Shown in pieces: positions 11,846-22,973 of a stretch of DNA of 64,000 nucleotides. The translations under genes were made by a program, and so were the position numbers. Numbering within the stretch: the first letter of the stretch is position 1; each line of letters starts with the position of its first letter. The DNA is from Phorcus lineatus (Eukaryota > Mollusca > Gastropoda > Trochida > Trochidae): the NCBI GenBank assembly GCA_921293015.1, contig OV121090.1, forward strand, positions 15,469,304-15,533,303, written 5' to 3'. The notes beneath the pieces were generated by a model. That model ran no database searches. It saw only the letters and a list, made by a program, of their open reading frames with translations, and had not been told where the DNA came from.

Positions 11846-12127
11846 ACATTGGTCATATGAACACATTTAGCCCTTCTTTTGTGAGATACTTAATAACCGT
11901 ACAATACTCAGTTTTAGAACTTTCCATGATTACAGGAAGGTACCTGTGTTCAACAGGCTGTAAATCTTAAGTTAATGATTGGGAAGGGTTGTGTATGTCT
12001 GGAAACTGTAGTCAGATGGATTATCTCAATAATGACATCAACAATGATGTCTTCAGGGGTTTATTGACTTCACTGAAAAACTATGCAACATTTCAGATGC
12101 AATGTGGAGAAGTCATAAGATGCTTAC

Positions 12128-12414
12128 CTTGTGCGTTGCCATGTGTTTTTTAACATTGGATTTCTGTGCAAAAGCACGCCCACACACAATGCATTGAAAT
12201 GGTTTTTCTCCTGTGTGTGCTCGGATATGCTGCTGCAGATCAAAGTTTTTTGCAAACAATTTATCACAATACTGGCAGCGTAGTTTCTTCTTTGCAGACT
12301 CATCTGGCTCTGAGACAGTTGCTTGCTTATTCTGCTTCCGCATCTTGGCGTTGTCGGCTTCCCCCGCCCCTCCACTGATTGATGTCAACACTGTTGACTG
12401 CGCACTACGCCGTC
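12128..12414 (-). CDS. ZNF341: ZNF341-like exon with two C2H2 fingers
   Basis: The acceptor TTGCAG at 12420-12415 gives the required phase 1; other AGs upstream give the wrong phase or no gain. After a basic, Ser-rich linker come one complete C2H2 finger ([18 protein letters not shown]), the standard TGEKPF linker and a second finger ([17 protein letters not shown]). The donor AAG|GTAAGC is consensus and falls directly after the second finger. The finger helices are almost identical to the vertebrate ones, implying the same DNA contacts. A mariner copy ends only about 50 bases downstream of this donor. Confidence 0.92.
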
Positions 12415-12779
12415 CTGCAACATTGTCACACTCATACTGAAACATTTCCCTTTCTTTTAACTATATAAGTAATTGTTTTCTATCAAATGCCCAAATACAA
12501 GAGCCACTTATAGGATAAACATGATATTTGACTCTGGACTCTGTAGCTCATAAGCCTTTGTATTGTTGATGTTCAAGACTAAGAAATTACCTTTTAGTTC
12601 TCTTGGCGAAATACATAACCAAGACTGTCTTAACACTACATTGGAGGAAAATTAATAAAACCATGTCATATTCCTTACATCATGATACAAAATAGACAAC
12701 AGATTCCTTAAAAAAATAGCAGTAAGGGAGTGACAATATTCTAATTAATGTACACACTCTAATATATATATATATATTC

Positions 12780-13500
12780 ATCAACCCCTGATACACCTTT
12801 AGTTTTGGGGGTAGGACAATGGAATTTACACATCTTTGTCTCAATCCTACAAAGATGATCCTTAGCAAGTCTGGTGTTTGTAAAAAAGACAAGAAAATAT
12901 TTGAGGATTGGTAGCCTGACACGCTCATATTTGAGGGCAGTTATGATCAAATCAACAAACTTTAATCTTCATGCGACAAAGATAATTTGAGCTTCCTATG
13001 CCGACAAGTTTTGGTTTTGGTAAATCACTCTAAATATGTACCCCTGTCTGCCAATGTTCTTGGGTTTAAGACCATAAATTAACATATATTAATCTGCAAT
13101 GATGATAAATTAAAAATTTGTGATTCCTAGCATTTAGTTTCTTGAATAGACACAAAAGGATGATTTTGAGTGTACACCAAGCCACACCAATTTTTGAAGG
13201 AGGTAGGACAATCAAATTTTCACATCTTGATCTAAACCATACAAAGATGATTTTCTCGAAATTATAGATCCCTAGCATGACTGCTGTCTCAAATAAAAAC
13301 GACAGAAAATTTGAGAGTGGTTACCTTGCAAATATTATATTTGAAGTGCAGTCAAGACCAAATCTACCAACCTTAAACTTCATGGAACAAAGATGTTATT
13401 CTGAAAATTTGAGCTTTCTACACAGAAAAGTTTTTGTTTTGACGAATCACCATAAATATGCACTCCTGCCATGCCTTTATTATTGGGGGTAGGGCAATTT
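12780..13500. repeat. Dispersed repeat, two units
   Basis: Two diverged units of about 350-400 bases with shared phrases (GGGGGTAGGACAAT, TTTACACATCTT, CAAAGATGAT, CATATTTGA). The same family reappears at 54170-54700 and weakly at 22780-22960. No coding capacity recognised. Confidence 0.7.
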
Positions 13501-13559
13501 ACACATCAAATCCTACATCTTCTCAAAACTTTTGGACGAGAACAAAAAACCTTTCAGAT

Positions 13560-14250
13560 CTGATGCGCTAAAGTTGAAAAAACAAGGATGAGTAAAAGCC
13601 TTTAAGAGCTTTACGGACAAACCAGTCACGTCATGAACTGACGAGAAATAAATAGAGAGAATTTAACTGAGCCGCCATTGCAGAAAAACCAAGGAGAAGC
13701 TTTACTAAGAAGGGAAGAAATAGGTATTTGCGTGAGTAATATATCCTAAAACCGTAAAATTAAGTGTGAACACAAACATCGGGAAGAAGAAAACGCGAGT
13801 TTACCTCGATCAAGCAAAGTAAGAATGTCGCAAAAGGAAAAAGACATGCAGAAAAAAACGAGAGGGAAAATTCCCCAAGGTAGGTGGACATATGTATGCA
13901 AACACTTTCCAGAAAAGTAGAAAGGTAAAAGTAGGTAGGAAACAAGGATGAAAGATGTGCACTGAAAACCAAATCAATCAGTCCAATCAGTATGATCTAT
14001 AATATATATCAACCTTGCGCTCTTCGTGTCCATCAAGAAGTGTAAACTTTCTGATCTATCCGATATAAAAATGATCTTATCAAACGTTTTAAGGTAAACT
14101 CTAACAAGAGCATCATCAGGTGTTCCCAAAATTTCATTAATCTATTTATTAATTAATTCTCATCAAAAACAGGAACTTGACATTCATGTAAAATAATATT
14201 TTTTTACATAAGTACTTAAGTAAAGAGTTGGCTGAAGAGTGCAAAATTAC
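13560..14250. other. Intronic stretch, nothing recognised
   Basis: Purine-rich to AT-rich sequence with no family resemblance, RNA gene or clear repeat. Short open frames only. Confidence 0.5.
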
Positions 14251-14261
14251 CGAAAAAAAAT

Positions 14262-15100
14262 ATGCTACCTACTGTCAAAACCTGTGAAGTTCAGGATCAA
14301 GCAAGTTTGCGAGCAGACACATCTGCTATAAGGGTATATAAACCCTTATCGACGATGTTCATACAGATCACAAAGCATTTGTGGAGTGAACAAAATGTGC
14401 TAAGACTGAACAGAGCTCAAAGCAACAACGCCATTGGCAGATTGCAAGCAGCAGCAACTCAGCAAGTTGTGGCAATGCACTTTGGTGTTTCCAGACAGAC
14501 CATCTATTCATAATGGACCCAATTTAGCAACACTAACAGCAATGATGGCAGGCCGAGGTCAGGTAGACCAACAATGACAACTTGAGCAAGATCAGTACAT
14601 CAGGTTGCTTCATCTTCAATTAGAGCACCCAGGACAGCAACGTTAACAACAACACAGATCCCTGACCCATATCGAATATCTGACCAAACAGTTCGCAACA
14701 GGCTGAAAGAGGCTGGACTTCACGTTTTGCCACGAAGTCATGAAGCAGAACGACTGCATTGGTGTAAACAGAGGCTAAGTTGGGCAGGTGCAAGGTGGAA
14801 AAATGTTCTCTTCACTGATGAGTCCTGTTTTCTGCTAAGACTTTAATGGTGGATTCTTTCAGCATGACAATTTTCAACCACATGTTGCATGCATTCGTCA
14901 GGACTTTCTGCAGCACAACAACATCCAGACATTACCATGGCCAACAAGGTCACCAGATATGTCCCAAATCGAGCATCTCTTAGACGAATTGGATTGACGT
15001 GTGCACAGAAATAATCCACCACCTCCAACACTTCCAGAACTTCTGTTGGCACTTCAGTATACCATGGGTCCTCGTTGTCTATCAATCATCAATGCAAACG
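14262..15100 (+). pseudogene. Tc1-type transposase, internally deleted
   Basis: Plus-strand frames show the paired-type helix-turn-helix (QVVAMHFGVSRQTIYS, GRPRSGRPT), then the second helix block (DPYRISDQTVRNRLKEAGL) and FTDESCF with the first catalytic Asp. A deletion near 14843 joins this to QHDNFQPHVACIRQDF, PWPTRSPDMSQIEHL and LLDELD, which carry the second and third acidic positions. Several stops and a frame change make it inactive. Terminal repeats were not identified. Confidence 0.85.
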
Positions 15101-15554
15101 GAGGTCATAACCGTTACTGACATTGAAAAGACCCCTGCGACATTGCATCACTTTTTTCTTGTGCAAATGTTCAACAGGATTGTCATAAGTAAAAACTACC
15201 ATACAGTGATCTCCAAACTATGTTTTTGTTATCATTTCAGTGTTCTCCTTGCACCCCATATCTTAATAGTGAGCTTTGAAGAAGAAGATGAAAATAACTT
15301 TCATAGGGTGAGGCTCCCATGATTCCTTCTTCGAGTCACTGGGTCACCATATCTATTAACCCGAATTCCAACCAGCTCTAGTCTTTTTGCTTCAGGAGGA
15401 AAAGAAAAATACAGGTTTTTAGGTCATGTCATCAGTGACCTTTATTAGGGGTTACAGGGTCACCAAATACATTATAAGTTACCATGTGTCCGCGAGTTTG
15501 ATATGGAGATATATCATGTGTTCGAGTTAAATATCAAACGAGAACAAAGATAGA

Positions 15555-15690
15555 TACAGGAAAATATAGCCACAATCTACCCAAATACAGCGGCTAAATA
15601 CATGAAAATATAGCCACAATCAAAGTCAAATACAGCGGCTAAATACAGGAAAATATAGCCACAATCAACTCACATACAAAAGCTGAACAC
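15555..15690. repeat. Short minisatellite, about 46-bp unit
   Basis: The phrase TACAGGAAAATATAGCCACA recurs about every 45-46 bases, three times, alternating with AAATACAGCGGCT. Non-coding. Confidence 0.8.
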
Positions 15691-16969
15691 CAATATTCAA
15701 CTACATGAACTGGTCAAAATACATATTGAACTTCTAAGTAAATAGAACTTAGCGGCAAGCAATATTTAACTACAGCCACTAAATCGTTTTAGGAGTGATA
15801 TTCTCGGAAGCAAGCTTTATTCACCCGAAACTACTACAAATATCAGTTCTGAAACATTTAAAACGTTTATCGTGAAAAACTAAAGAATTTGCAATTAATT
15901 CCAGACAGACTTCACTTATTACCTAAAACTATACCACATCGGATACACCAAATGACTAAATATGTGGCGTACGCTACCCATACCACATCTGATACACAAA
16001 ACGACCTAGGATAAATCCGAATATTCAGTAGAACGATGTAATATAAGTCACAAATTAGCGTAAGTACTAACACTAATTCCTTTATCCAAACTACGTATCA
16101 TTTAGGACACAGTTAAATGATTACGATATTAACCCTCAAGTTGCTGAATATTATTTTGACCAGTTTTGCCCCCGTGGCTGAATTTTCCAGCACTCGCCTC
16201 GCTACGCTAATAACGCAATTAGCCCCTGTGGCTGAATTATTTCGCACCGCGAGTCGCGGCTGTTTTTTCGATAAATGGTGTATTCCCATGGCAGATTACG
16301 GGTGAAACTGACCGTTCGATACAAAAGTAGCCCGCCAATCCCGTACACAAATGAACGATCTTTATCCGAAACTTTGAATGAAATTTTTATCTTACCTAGA
16401 ACGGTTTCTATTGCAATATGAAGATTGTCTTTATTTAGAGTTACGCAAAATCCTTAAATATAATCGCACAATTAATTTTTTTATATGGAATTGAAGATAC
16501 ATTATTCCTCTTTACGACGATATATATTTTTTTACAATGCGACCTCTAGTTAGATTTCTACAATTATCTAAAGATTGTCTTTATATCTTTATATCCGGCT
16601 GAATAAAATCCCTAATACATGTATTATATAGGGAATTGTAGACAATTTACTCTTCTTTATGATGATAAAAGATTGTTAGAAAATGTCACCCTGTTCAAAA
16701 GATATACGCCGCGAAAGATGGTTGGGGGTACCCCGAGGATGCTCCGACATAACGGGATTTTTAGCCAGAACTAATTCTCCCTTGGGCAGTCTGGCATCGG
16801 TACGCTAATTAGTACCGTTATACCCCCAGGGCACCCCCGAGGCACCAGCATGCGAGTGCCAGTGTTCTAAGCAACAGCGTTGCTTCCTGCTGTACCGATC
16901 CTCTCGGCGCGTGCAGTCACACGCGGGCGAACATTCCGAGATAATAAAATCAATCATTCTATACGCACG

Positions 16970-17650
16970 CCGCATCGTTATTTCTTGCTGCGCATGTACA
17001 AATTATACATGGAAATAAAGATAAATCTTTCGTCCTTACGACTGTGAAAAAATAATGAAAAGGTGCCAACTGGTTCAAAAGATATGAAAAACGAAAGAGT
17101 GATACCCTCAACTACTTGAAAACAAATTTTGATAAGCGTTCTATTTGCGACACCAGTCGCATCATTGACCGCATCGTTATTATGGACTGCGCATATGCAT
17201 ATTATACATGGAATTAAAGACAATTCTATTCCCTTGAAATAGGTGAAAAAAATATAAAAAAGTATAAAATAGTTCGGGAGATATGAACCGCTAAAGAGCG
17301 ACACCCTCAACTACTTGAAAATAGATTTTGACAATCGTTTTATTTGCGACATTTGTCGCTGCACTCGCCACACCATTTTTATTAATTGCGCACATGCATA
17401 TTATACACGGAATTAAAGATCATTCTTTCCGCGTGAGAAAGGTGGAAAAAAAATTAAAAAGTGCCAAATAGTTCGGGAGATATGAACCGTTAAAGAGGGG
17501 TACCCTCAGACATTTGGGGAAAAAAATTGATAATTGCGACATTTTTCGCATTATTTGCCGCTTCTTTATTATGTGTTGCGCACATACACATTTCAAAATG
17601 AATCAAAGCCAGTTCTTTTCCCTTTACGATGATGTAAAAAGTATGAAGTT
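16970..17650. repeat. Left subterminal tandem repeats of piggyBac
   Basis: Units of about 190-200 bases, each marked by a GCGCA..TG box, ATTATACATGGAATTAAAGA, CTTT..GA, GATATGAA, GTACCCTCA..ACTTG and TTTGCGACA. Four units precede the transposase 3' end. Similar units lie on the right flank in the same reading direction. Confidence 0.75.
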
Positions 17651-17890
17651 TCGCCACCCGATTCTAAGAATACAAATTGCGAAAGATCGGGGTAGATTCG
17701 TGATGCGGCTCGTATCGAACGTCCAGTGACAGCTCACATTGACTTTCTCTGTCTCTTTTACGACTTAAAAAAAAGATTATTTTATTGACAATCAGTATTT
17801 TATATTACACTCATTCACCTTATTGATGTGAAGAATAAACTTTATAAGGAGAGTAACGCTCATCCACACTTCTGCTTCTTTCTTCTTTCT

Positions 17891-19885
17891 TCAATCTTCT
17901 TGATTATCCCCCTCATTTTCCTTCTCTGACATCAAACTGATATAAGCTTTAGTGCAATCTTGTGACGTGTGATAAATTCTGAAACATGGTGCTGCACATA
18001 GAGCCACATTACACTCGCTACATTCGTAAGAAGATTCTTTGCCTACCCTTTTCTTCTTTCGAACTGGCTCATTGCTTTCTTCCACTGCCCTTCGAAAGAG
18101 TTCTCTTTTCGCTTTGGAGCAAACAACACACATACGGGAAAGCCTCTTCTTCTTTCCAACAGGCTGAATCTTTGATGGAAAGTGTCGACCATGAAGACGT
18201 AACACACTTTCGTCGCTTGTGCTTGGCCTGCCACGAGGACGTCTACGCAGGGAAGGTACTTTTTCCGTGTCTGCGAAGGTGATCATATGCTGCACTATAT
18301 CTTTTCTGAATTGACGGCTTGTTTTCAAGGTTTTGTCTTTTGAGAATTCTTTATAGAGAATGTAAGAGTTCAACATGGCAACGTTTAACACATGAAACCA
18401 CACTCGCTTCCACCATTTAAGAGTTTTCATTTTGAACGGGGTGTACGACAGCATCTGGTCGGCCCGATCCACACCTCCCATATATTTGTTGTACTCGTGC
18501 ACAATACGTGGTCTCGTATTTGCTTCCCCAGTCACTCGGTTCTTCTTCCCTGTCTCTACAATTTCAGTGTCTTCTACGGTTGACATGAGCAGCACTGACT
18601 TCCTGTCCTCATACCTCACAACGAGTAGGTCTTGATTGTGATAGATCATCATATCCCCTTTCTTCTGTTTTTTCTGTGCCTTCTTTAGCTTTTCAGGAAT
18701 GCCTTTGCGATTGCCTCTCAACGTCCCAGTTGCACCAGTTCCCATTTCCCACAAGTTTATATACAATGCCACAGAGGAATAGAAATTGTCCATGAACACA
18801 TGATATCCTTTCCCAGCATAATCCTTCACCAAGTCCATGACGAGATCATACGTTTTCCCACCGACAGAAACAGATTCATTTGTTTTTCCAGTGTAGAGTT
18901 CAAACTTGCAAACATAACCATTGGTTGAGTCACACAGCATGTAGGCCTTTATCCCATACTTCTTCAGCTTGTCGGGATTGTATACTTTGAAACTCAGATG
19001 GCCTTTCCAAGGCACCAACCCTTCGTCAACACAAATAGTTTGATGCGGCTTGTAAATTCTGGAAAAACGATGCACGATGCGCTTGTACAAATAGCCAAGT
19101 TTATTGATTGGTGAAAACTGGGGTGTGTTTCGTCCCGGCATTTGGTTATTATCATTCAAATGTAGGTACGTTAGTAATAACCAGAACCTATCACGAGGCA
19201 TACATTTGGCAAAGAAAGGCGTCGACGTCACATCACTCGATGACCAATACTCAGAAAAGTTTCTCTGTACAACCAAAGACATTGCTATAGTCATTGCTAC
19301 GAATACTTTCATTTCTTCAGCATTCGTATCATACCATTGCCTCAACCTTGAACAGGGCTTTAGAACCGTATCGTCAACCTGTTGGTGGAAGTATCTGTTG
19401 GTTTCTGCTGCCATTGATCCATACTCATCTTCATGAAAAAACAACCCGAAATAGTCTACAGGTTGCGGGTTATCAGGCAATTCTATGAAGCGTCCTAATC
19501 CCGTGTTGCCAGTAAATTGGAGATCAACACGTCCACGTGGCCTCGGACCCTCTGTCCAGCGTTCCATAAAGTTGTCACGGTCATCAAAATGTGTGTCCAT
19601 TTCATTATATTGCTCATCAAAGCCACTGAACTCTTCTTCTGTGGAAGTACCAGTCGTAGCAGTTTCACCCGTAGCTGCTAATATGTGTCTTGCAATGTTT
19701 CTTATTTCTACATCACTATCAATGTCACTTTCACCATCACTGTCACTGTCACTATCACTATCACTCTCATCAGTTGATTCCATATCAGAAGCTTCATCGG
19801 CATGGACCTCGTTGATGAAGTCGTCGTCGCTAGACGTTGACGGACCTTCCCAACTCCTGGTTCGCGGCCTCCTGGCCTTAGGCAT
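17891..19885 (-). CDS. piggyBac transposase, intact (PGBD4-like)
   Basis: A 664-residue cut-and-paste transposase acting in the nucleus at TTAA sites. Residues 1-120 are acidic and Ser/Asp-rich (about 35-60 is an almost pure Ser-Asp run). The catalytic core follows with DDD residues visible in CVDEGLVPWKG (Asp287), FMDNFYSS (Asp366) and GVDRADQM (Asp473). The carboxy terminus has basic stretches (RRRPRGRP, KKKRL) and a cysteine-rich zinc-binding domain from about 586 to 644 (CVVC, CSEC, CNVALC, C-x5-H-x4-C). Length and layout match full piggyBac transposases. There is no stop or frameshift. The ATG at 19885 precedes the acidic tail and gives the full family length. The 3' end lies just before AT-rich sequence with AATAAA on the minus strand. 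Confidence 0.95.
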   Translation of the reverse strand: MPKARRPRTRSWEGPSTSSDDDFINEVHADEASDMESTDESDSDSDSDSDGESDIDSDVEIRNIARHILAATGETATTGTSTEEEFSGFDEQYNEMDTHFDDRDNFMERWTEGPRPRGRVDLQFTGNTGLGRFIELPDNPQPVDYFGLFFHEDEYGSMAAETNRYFHQQVDDTVLKPCSRLRQWYDTNAEEMKVFVAMTIAMSLVVQRNFSEYWSSSDVTSTPFFAKCMPRDRFWLLLTYLHLNDNNQMPGRNTPQFSPINKLGYLYKRIVHRFSRIYKPHQTICVDEGLVPWKGHLSFKVYNPDKLKKYGIKAYMLCDSTNGYVCKFELYTGKTNESVSVGGKTYDLVMDLVKDYAGKGYHVFMDNFYSSVALYINLWEMGTGATGTLRGNRKGIPEKLKKAQKKQKKGDMMIYHNQDLLVVRYEDRKSVLLMSTVEDTEIVETGKKNRVTGEANTRPRIVHEYNKYMGGVDRADQMLSYTPFKMKTLKWWKRVWFHVLNVAMLNSYILYKEFSKDKTLKTSRQFRKDIVQHMITFADTEKVPSLRRRPRGRPSTSDESVLRLHGRHFPSKIQPVGKKKRLSRMCVVCSKAKRELFRRAVEESNEPVRKKKRVGKESSYECSECNVALCAAPCFRIYHTSQDCTKAYISLMSEKENEGDNQED

Positions 19886-20539
19886 CTTTCACATCAATCT
19901 GTAAATGATTGAAAATAATTTAGGCACACGCAAGATATAATAACATCAACACATGACCTGTTGTACAGAGAAATTCAATGTGAGCTTCATGGACGTTCAA
20001 TTGCCACATTTTGTAAGTGTTTGAAACAAAAATTCACAATCCCGCCGAAGGTGCCGATGGCACCGACGGCCGCCGACGTTGTATCAACATTATCAACCCT
20101 GATGCCGCCTTCTGACTCCTATGCAACGAGCCGGCGAGTCGCGAACAACTGCCTTCTACGTGAGGAAAGTTCTGATTGTCAGTTGTGGATTACAAAAGTT
20201 TTTCAACTCTTGATTTCTCTTCCGAGAATGATAGGTTCCACGGGCCTATCTGTCGGGACGGCCGTAGTCAACGAGCACCCGGCCCCTTGTCTTTATTTCA
20301 CTCGAAGGAACTCATGCCATCCCGACATATATAGCAAACTATTTAATACATTGGAATGCTACCAAACTTTTTTTTCAAAAATGAGTTTCCTCGACCAACA
20401 CAAATTTGGCAGAGAAAAACACATACCTGCTGGCGGTGCCCGACGAAAGTCCGCTGAAATTTTTTTTCTCGAACACGAACATTTTCGTTGGACACATTTT
20501 CTTATGACCTGATGGCGGTGCCCGGCGAAAGATCCCCGA

Positions 20540-21170
20540 CATATTTTGTCTCGTTTGTACATGTACATTTTATATATCACTTTGTAGACAATTTATTCCT
20601 CTTGATAATGATATAAATGGTTTTGAAATGTGTCATTTGTACACGGGGATATGAAGTGCCAAAGTTTCCCTATTTCCGTCACTAACGGAATTGCGAAGTG
20701 CGAAAGTTGTTCTTTTTACGGCACTTGTTGAGTCTTTATTTATTTGCGCGCATAATAATTGATATAGGGAATTAAAGCCAATTCATTTGTCTTTATAGTG
20801 ATGTAAAATTCAACAAAATCTTTTTCACGGTGTAAAAGAAATTCATTGTGAAAGAAAGGCACATGAAAATCGCGCTTCAGATCACATGATAAGAAAGTCG
20901 GCAAAATTACCTTTTTGTGCGGCGCTTGCTGTATCTTTATGAATTGTTGCGCATGTACACATTTTACATGGGATTAAAGACAATCTTTTTCTCTATCTTG
21001 TGATATAAAAAATGTCAAAATATGTTGAGCACATCATGAGGAAATTGGTGTGACAAAACAGTGTAAAACTAAAAATATATAAAAATCACCTTTTTTGCGG
21101 CACATGCGGTATCTTTATTTCACGAGGCGCACATATGTTTTTTACATCGAATTAAAGAGATTTTTTTTCT
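20540..21170. repeat. Right subterminal tandem repeats of piggyBac
   Basis: Units of about 190 bases with GCGGCAC..GCTGTATCTTTATT, a GCGCA box, TTTTACATGGATTAAAGACAA-like cores, CTCTTT and GATATAAAA. They resemble the left-side repeats and make up most of the transposase-less copy at 22974-25417. Confidence 0.75.
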
Positions 21171-21199
21171 CTTTCAAATGATCCCACCTATATTGAAAT

Positions 21200-21674
21200 C
21201 TGCCCAAGGGTTCAGAACATAGGGCGTGCGATAGGAAGGCGTGCATAGGGTCAAAATGCACGCGTCTCAGTAAACGATAGCATGCGCGGGTCGGTAAGCT
21301 CGTGCGAGAGGGTAGAAAGTGCCCACAGGCTATTAGCACGTACGGCGGGGAGTGGGGGAAAATTGAGTGATTTTAAAGCTTATTATCGGTACGATAAACG
21401 TTATCAATCGTTGCATAATTTTCGGAACATGTACGCGCATTATTTAGAACACCAACGAAACAAAATTCGGTAGCTTAGCGACACACGGACGGAAAGTACT
21501 AGCGTTAAACTGACACTACTGCCGTGCAACAATTGCCCGTCCTTCGCTGCTGTGCACCTCGGCGTTAATGAGCTAGCGTGAGAAAAATAGAGTTTCGATG
21601 TCGCATCTCGCCCAGAGGACATGCGGTCAAAGCAAATTTCAACCCGGACAGGCCCGGGACCCGCATCTTAAGGG
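21200..21674. repeat. Conserved piggyBac right terminal segment
   Basis: Shared almost base for base with 24940-25417 and in decayed form with 51150-51622. It starts near CCCAAGGGTTCAGA, includes GGTCGGTAAGCTCGTGCG and CCCACAGGCTATTAGCAC, and ends ACCCGCATCTTAAGGG. It is probably the transposase-binding end. The open frames it carries on both strands are conserved only because the element is. Confidence 0.7.
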
Positions 21675-21679
21675 TTAAT

Positions 21680-22930
21680 AATAACATGTTAGGCTGATCA
21701 AAACATAACAAACTGCTGATGTAAACATTACGATAAAATACAATTTTATCACAACTGCATAATGTGCTGGTTGGTTTGAATATGAATGATTATGAATGAA
21801 GAGTCGGTGATGACCACGACTGATATGTGTATAGATTGGTTTTCTGGTTCATCCTTCCAATCACCAGCTGGCTGATGGACAACCCCGCTGCGAGCGAGTG
21901 TACCGACAGGCCCTTAGCAAGCCTTTTGACTTGTGACGATTTTTTCTCGGCACCAGCGCGTCATTTGTAGAACAGCTTACTCATGTTCCAGCAGTGTGGT
22001 TTTAAGATATGACTTTAATAAATGGGAAGATACACTGAGCGTGTAAAGGTAGGGTTCAACAAACCACCATAGCGTAGCCTTTGTTTACCTAACAATGGGA
22101 CAAGGGAGATAACTCTTGACAATGCGTCGTCTCTCGTTACTAGGGTTGCATGTGACCCAGTTTAACATAGAAAAATATACCTGCGGCACGTGACTGCTTT
22201 TGGCCAATGAGTAGCCGACATTGCTGTCCAAGTCGAGATAAAAAATAATATCCTAATCAGATAAGCAGTCTGTACACAAAGTTTCAAATTTCTATGTGTT
22301 TTCCCTATGAAAAAGAAGACGAAAAAAGGTTTTAAGGGTGTGGTACCTGTGGCCCTTAAAAGAGATCACAGGGTCACCAAATCTATAAATTATAATCCCC
22401 ATCAGCTAAAGAGTCTGTGCAAAAGGTTAGACTTTCTAGGCCGTTTGCTTCTGGAGAAGATGAAAATAGGTTTTTAGGGCATTGTCCCTGTGGCCCTTAT
22501 TAGAGGTCACAAGATCACAAGATTTTTGAATTTTAAAAAATCTTTAGTCAAGGAGTCCAGATTTCTAGAGAAGAAGATGAAATAGTTAAAAGTTTACAGG
22601 CGGACAGACAAACGGACAGACGGAATGACAGCAGAATGAAAGGTATATACCTCCGCTTAGGCTGTAACGCAGGAGTATAATAATATTTCAGAATCTGCTT
22701 TAGAACTAGACCAAAAGCATCATCAGGTATACCCACAAACAATGTGGAATTTATCTAGATTGAATAGTTTCCGAGAAAACAAATTTACAAATTCTTTCGT
22801 ACCCATGTGACAAACATATCACTCTTAAGAATTAGGCTTACTATGTCAGTTGGTTTCAGAGAAGATTTGTAAAGGTTTTTTAGGGAAAAATCCTGCCACA
22901 CCCATATTTGATGAATGCACAAATTTGGAT
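21680..22930. repeat. Intronic stretch with a diverged dispersed repeat
   Basis: From about 22320 to 22700 two diverged units share GGCCCTTA..AGAG.TCAC and CACCAAATCTATAAA. Related sequence lies at 15300-15480 and 50140-50420. No gene recognised. Confidence 0.5.
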
Positions 22931-22973
22931 CACCTAGGTGCAAGGTACAACATATTTTTCATGATGTGCTTAA

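Larger units (their letters stand above)
2648..12076 (-). mobile_element. Mariner copy 1, split by nested insertions
   Basis: The 3' terminus begins after a TA at 2646-2647 (CCCGGGGGAAATCAATACG). The 5' side, with mariner N-terminal sequence and the subterminal GACATCA..GATGTCTT block, ends around 12076. Mariners transpose by cut-and-paste into TA. The amino-terminal piece (about 11845-12076) and the catalytic piece (about 2690-3490) are separated by 8.3 kb of foldback arrays and a second element. The right boundary is approximate because that terminus has diverged. Confidence 0.75.
16133..21674 (-). mobile_element. Full-length piggyBac element (5542 bp)
   Basis: The element lies between TTAA at 16129-16132 and TTAA at 21675-21678, the piggyBac target duplication, with CCCT at the left end and AGGG at the right end. 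It contains one uninterrupted transposase gene on the minus strand, left and right tandem subterminal repeats and a CpG-richer 5' region upstream of the gene. At least four related copies or fragments lie in the same window. It looks potentially autonomous. Confidence 0.9.

Noticed and set aside
12166-12440. Plus-strand frames opposite the finger exon
   Set aside because: Shadows of the conserved minus-strand zinc-finger exon.
17891-19885. Domesticated host piggyBac-derived gene (PGBD)
   Set aside because: It lies between matching piggyBac termini and TTAA sites with non-autonomous relatives nearby, so a live element is the simpler reading.
19485-19904. 139-residue plus-strand Ser/Leu-rich frame
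   Set aside because: Antisense of the acidic Ser-Asp start of the transposase.
21142-21339. 65-residue minus-strand frame nearly identical to one at 24885-25082
   Set aside because: It lies in the conserved piggyBac right end and overlaps another conserved frame on the plus strand; conservation is explained by copying of the element.
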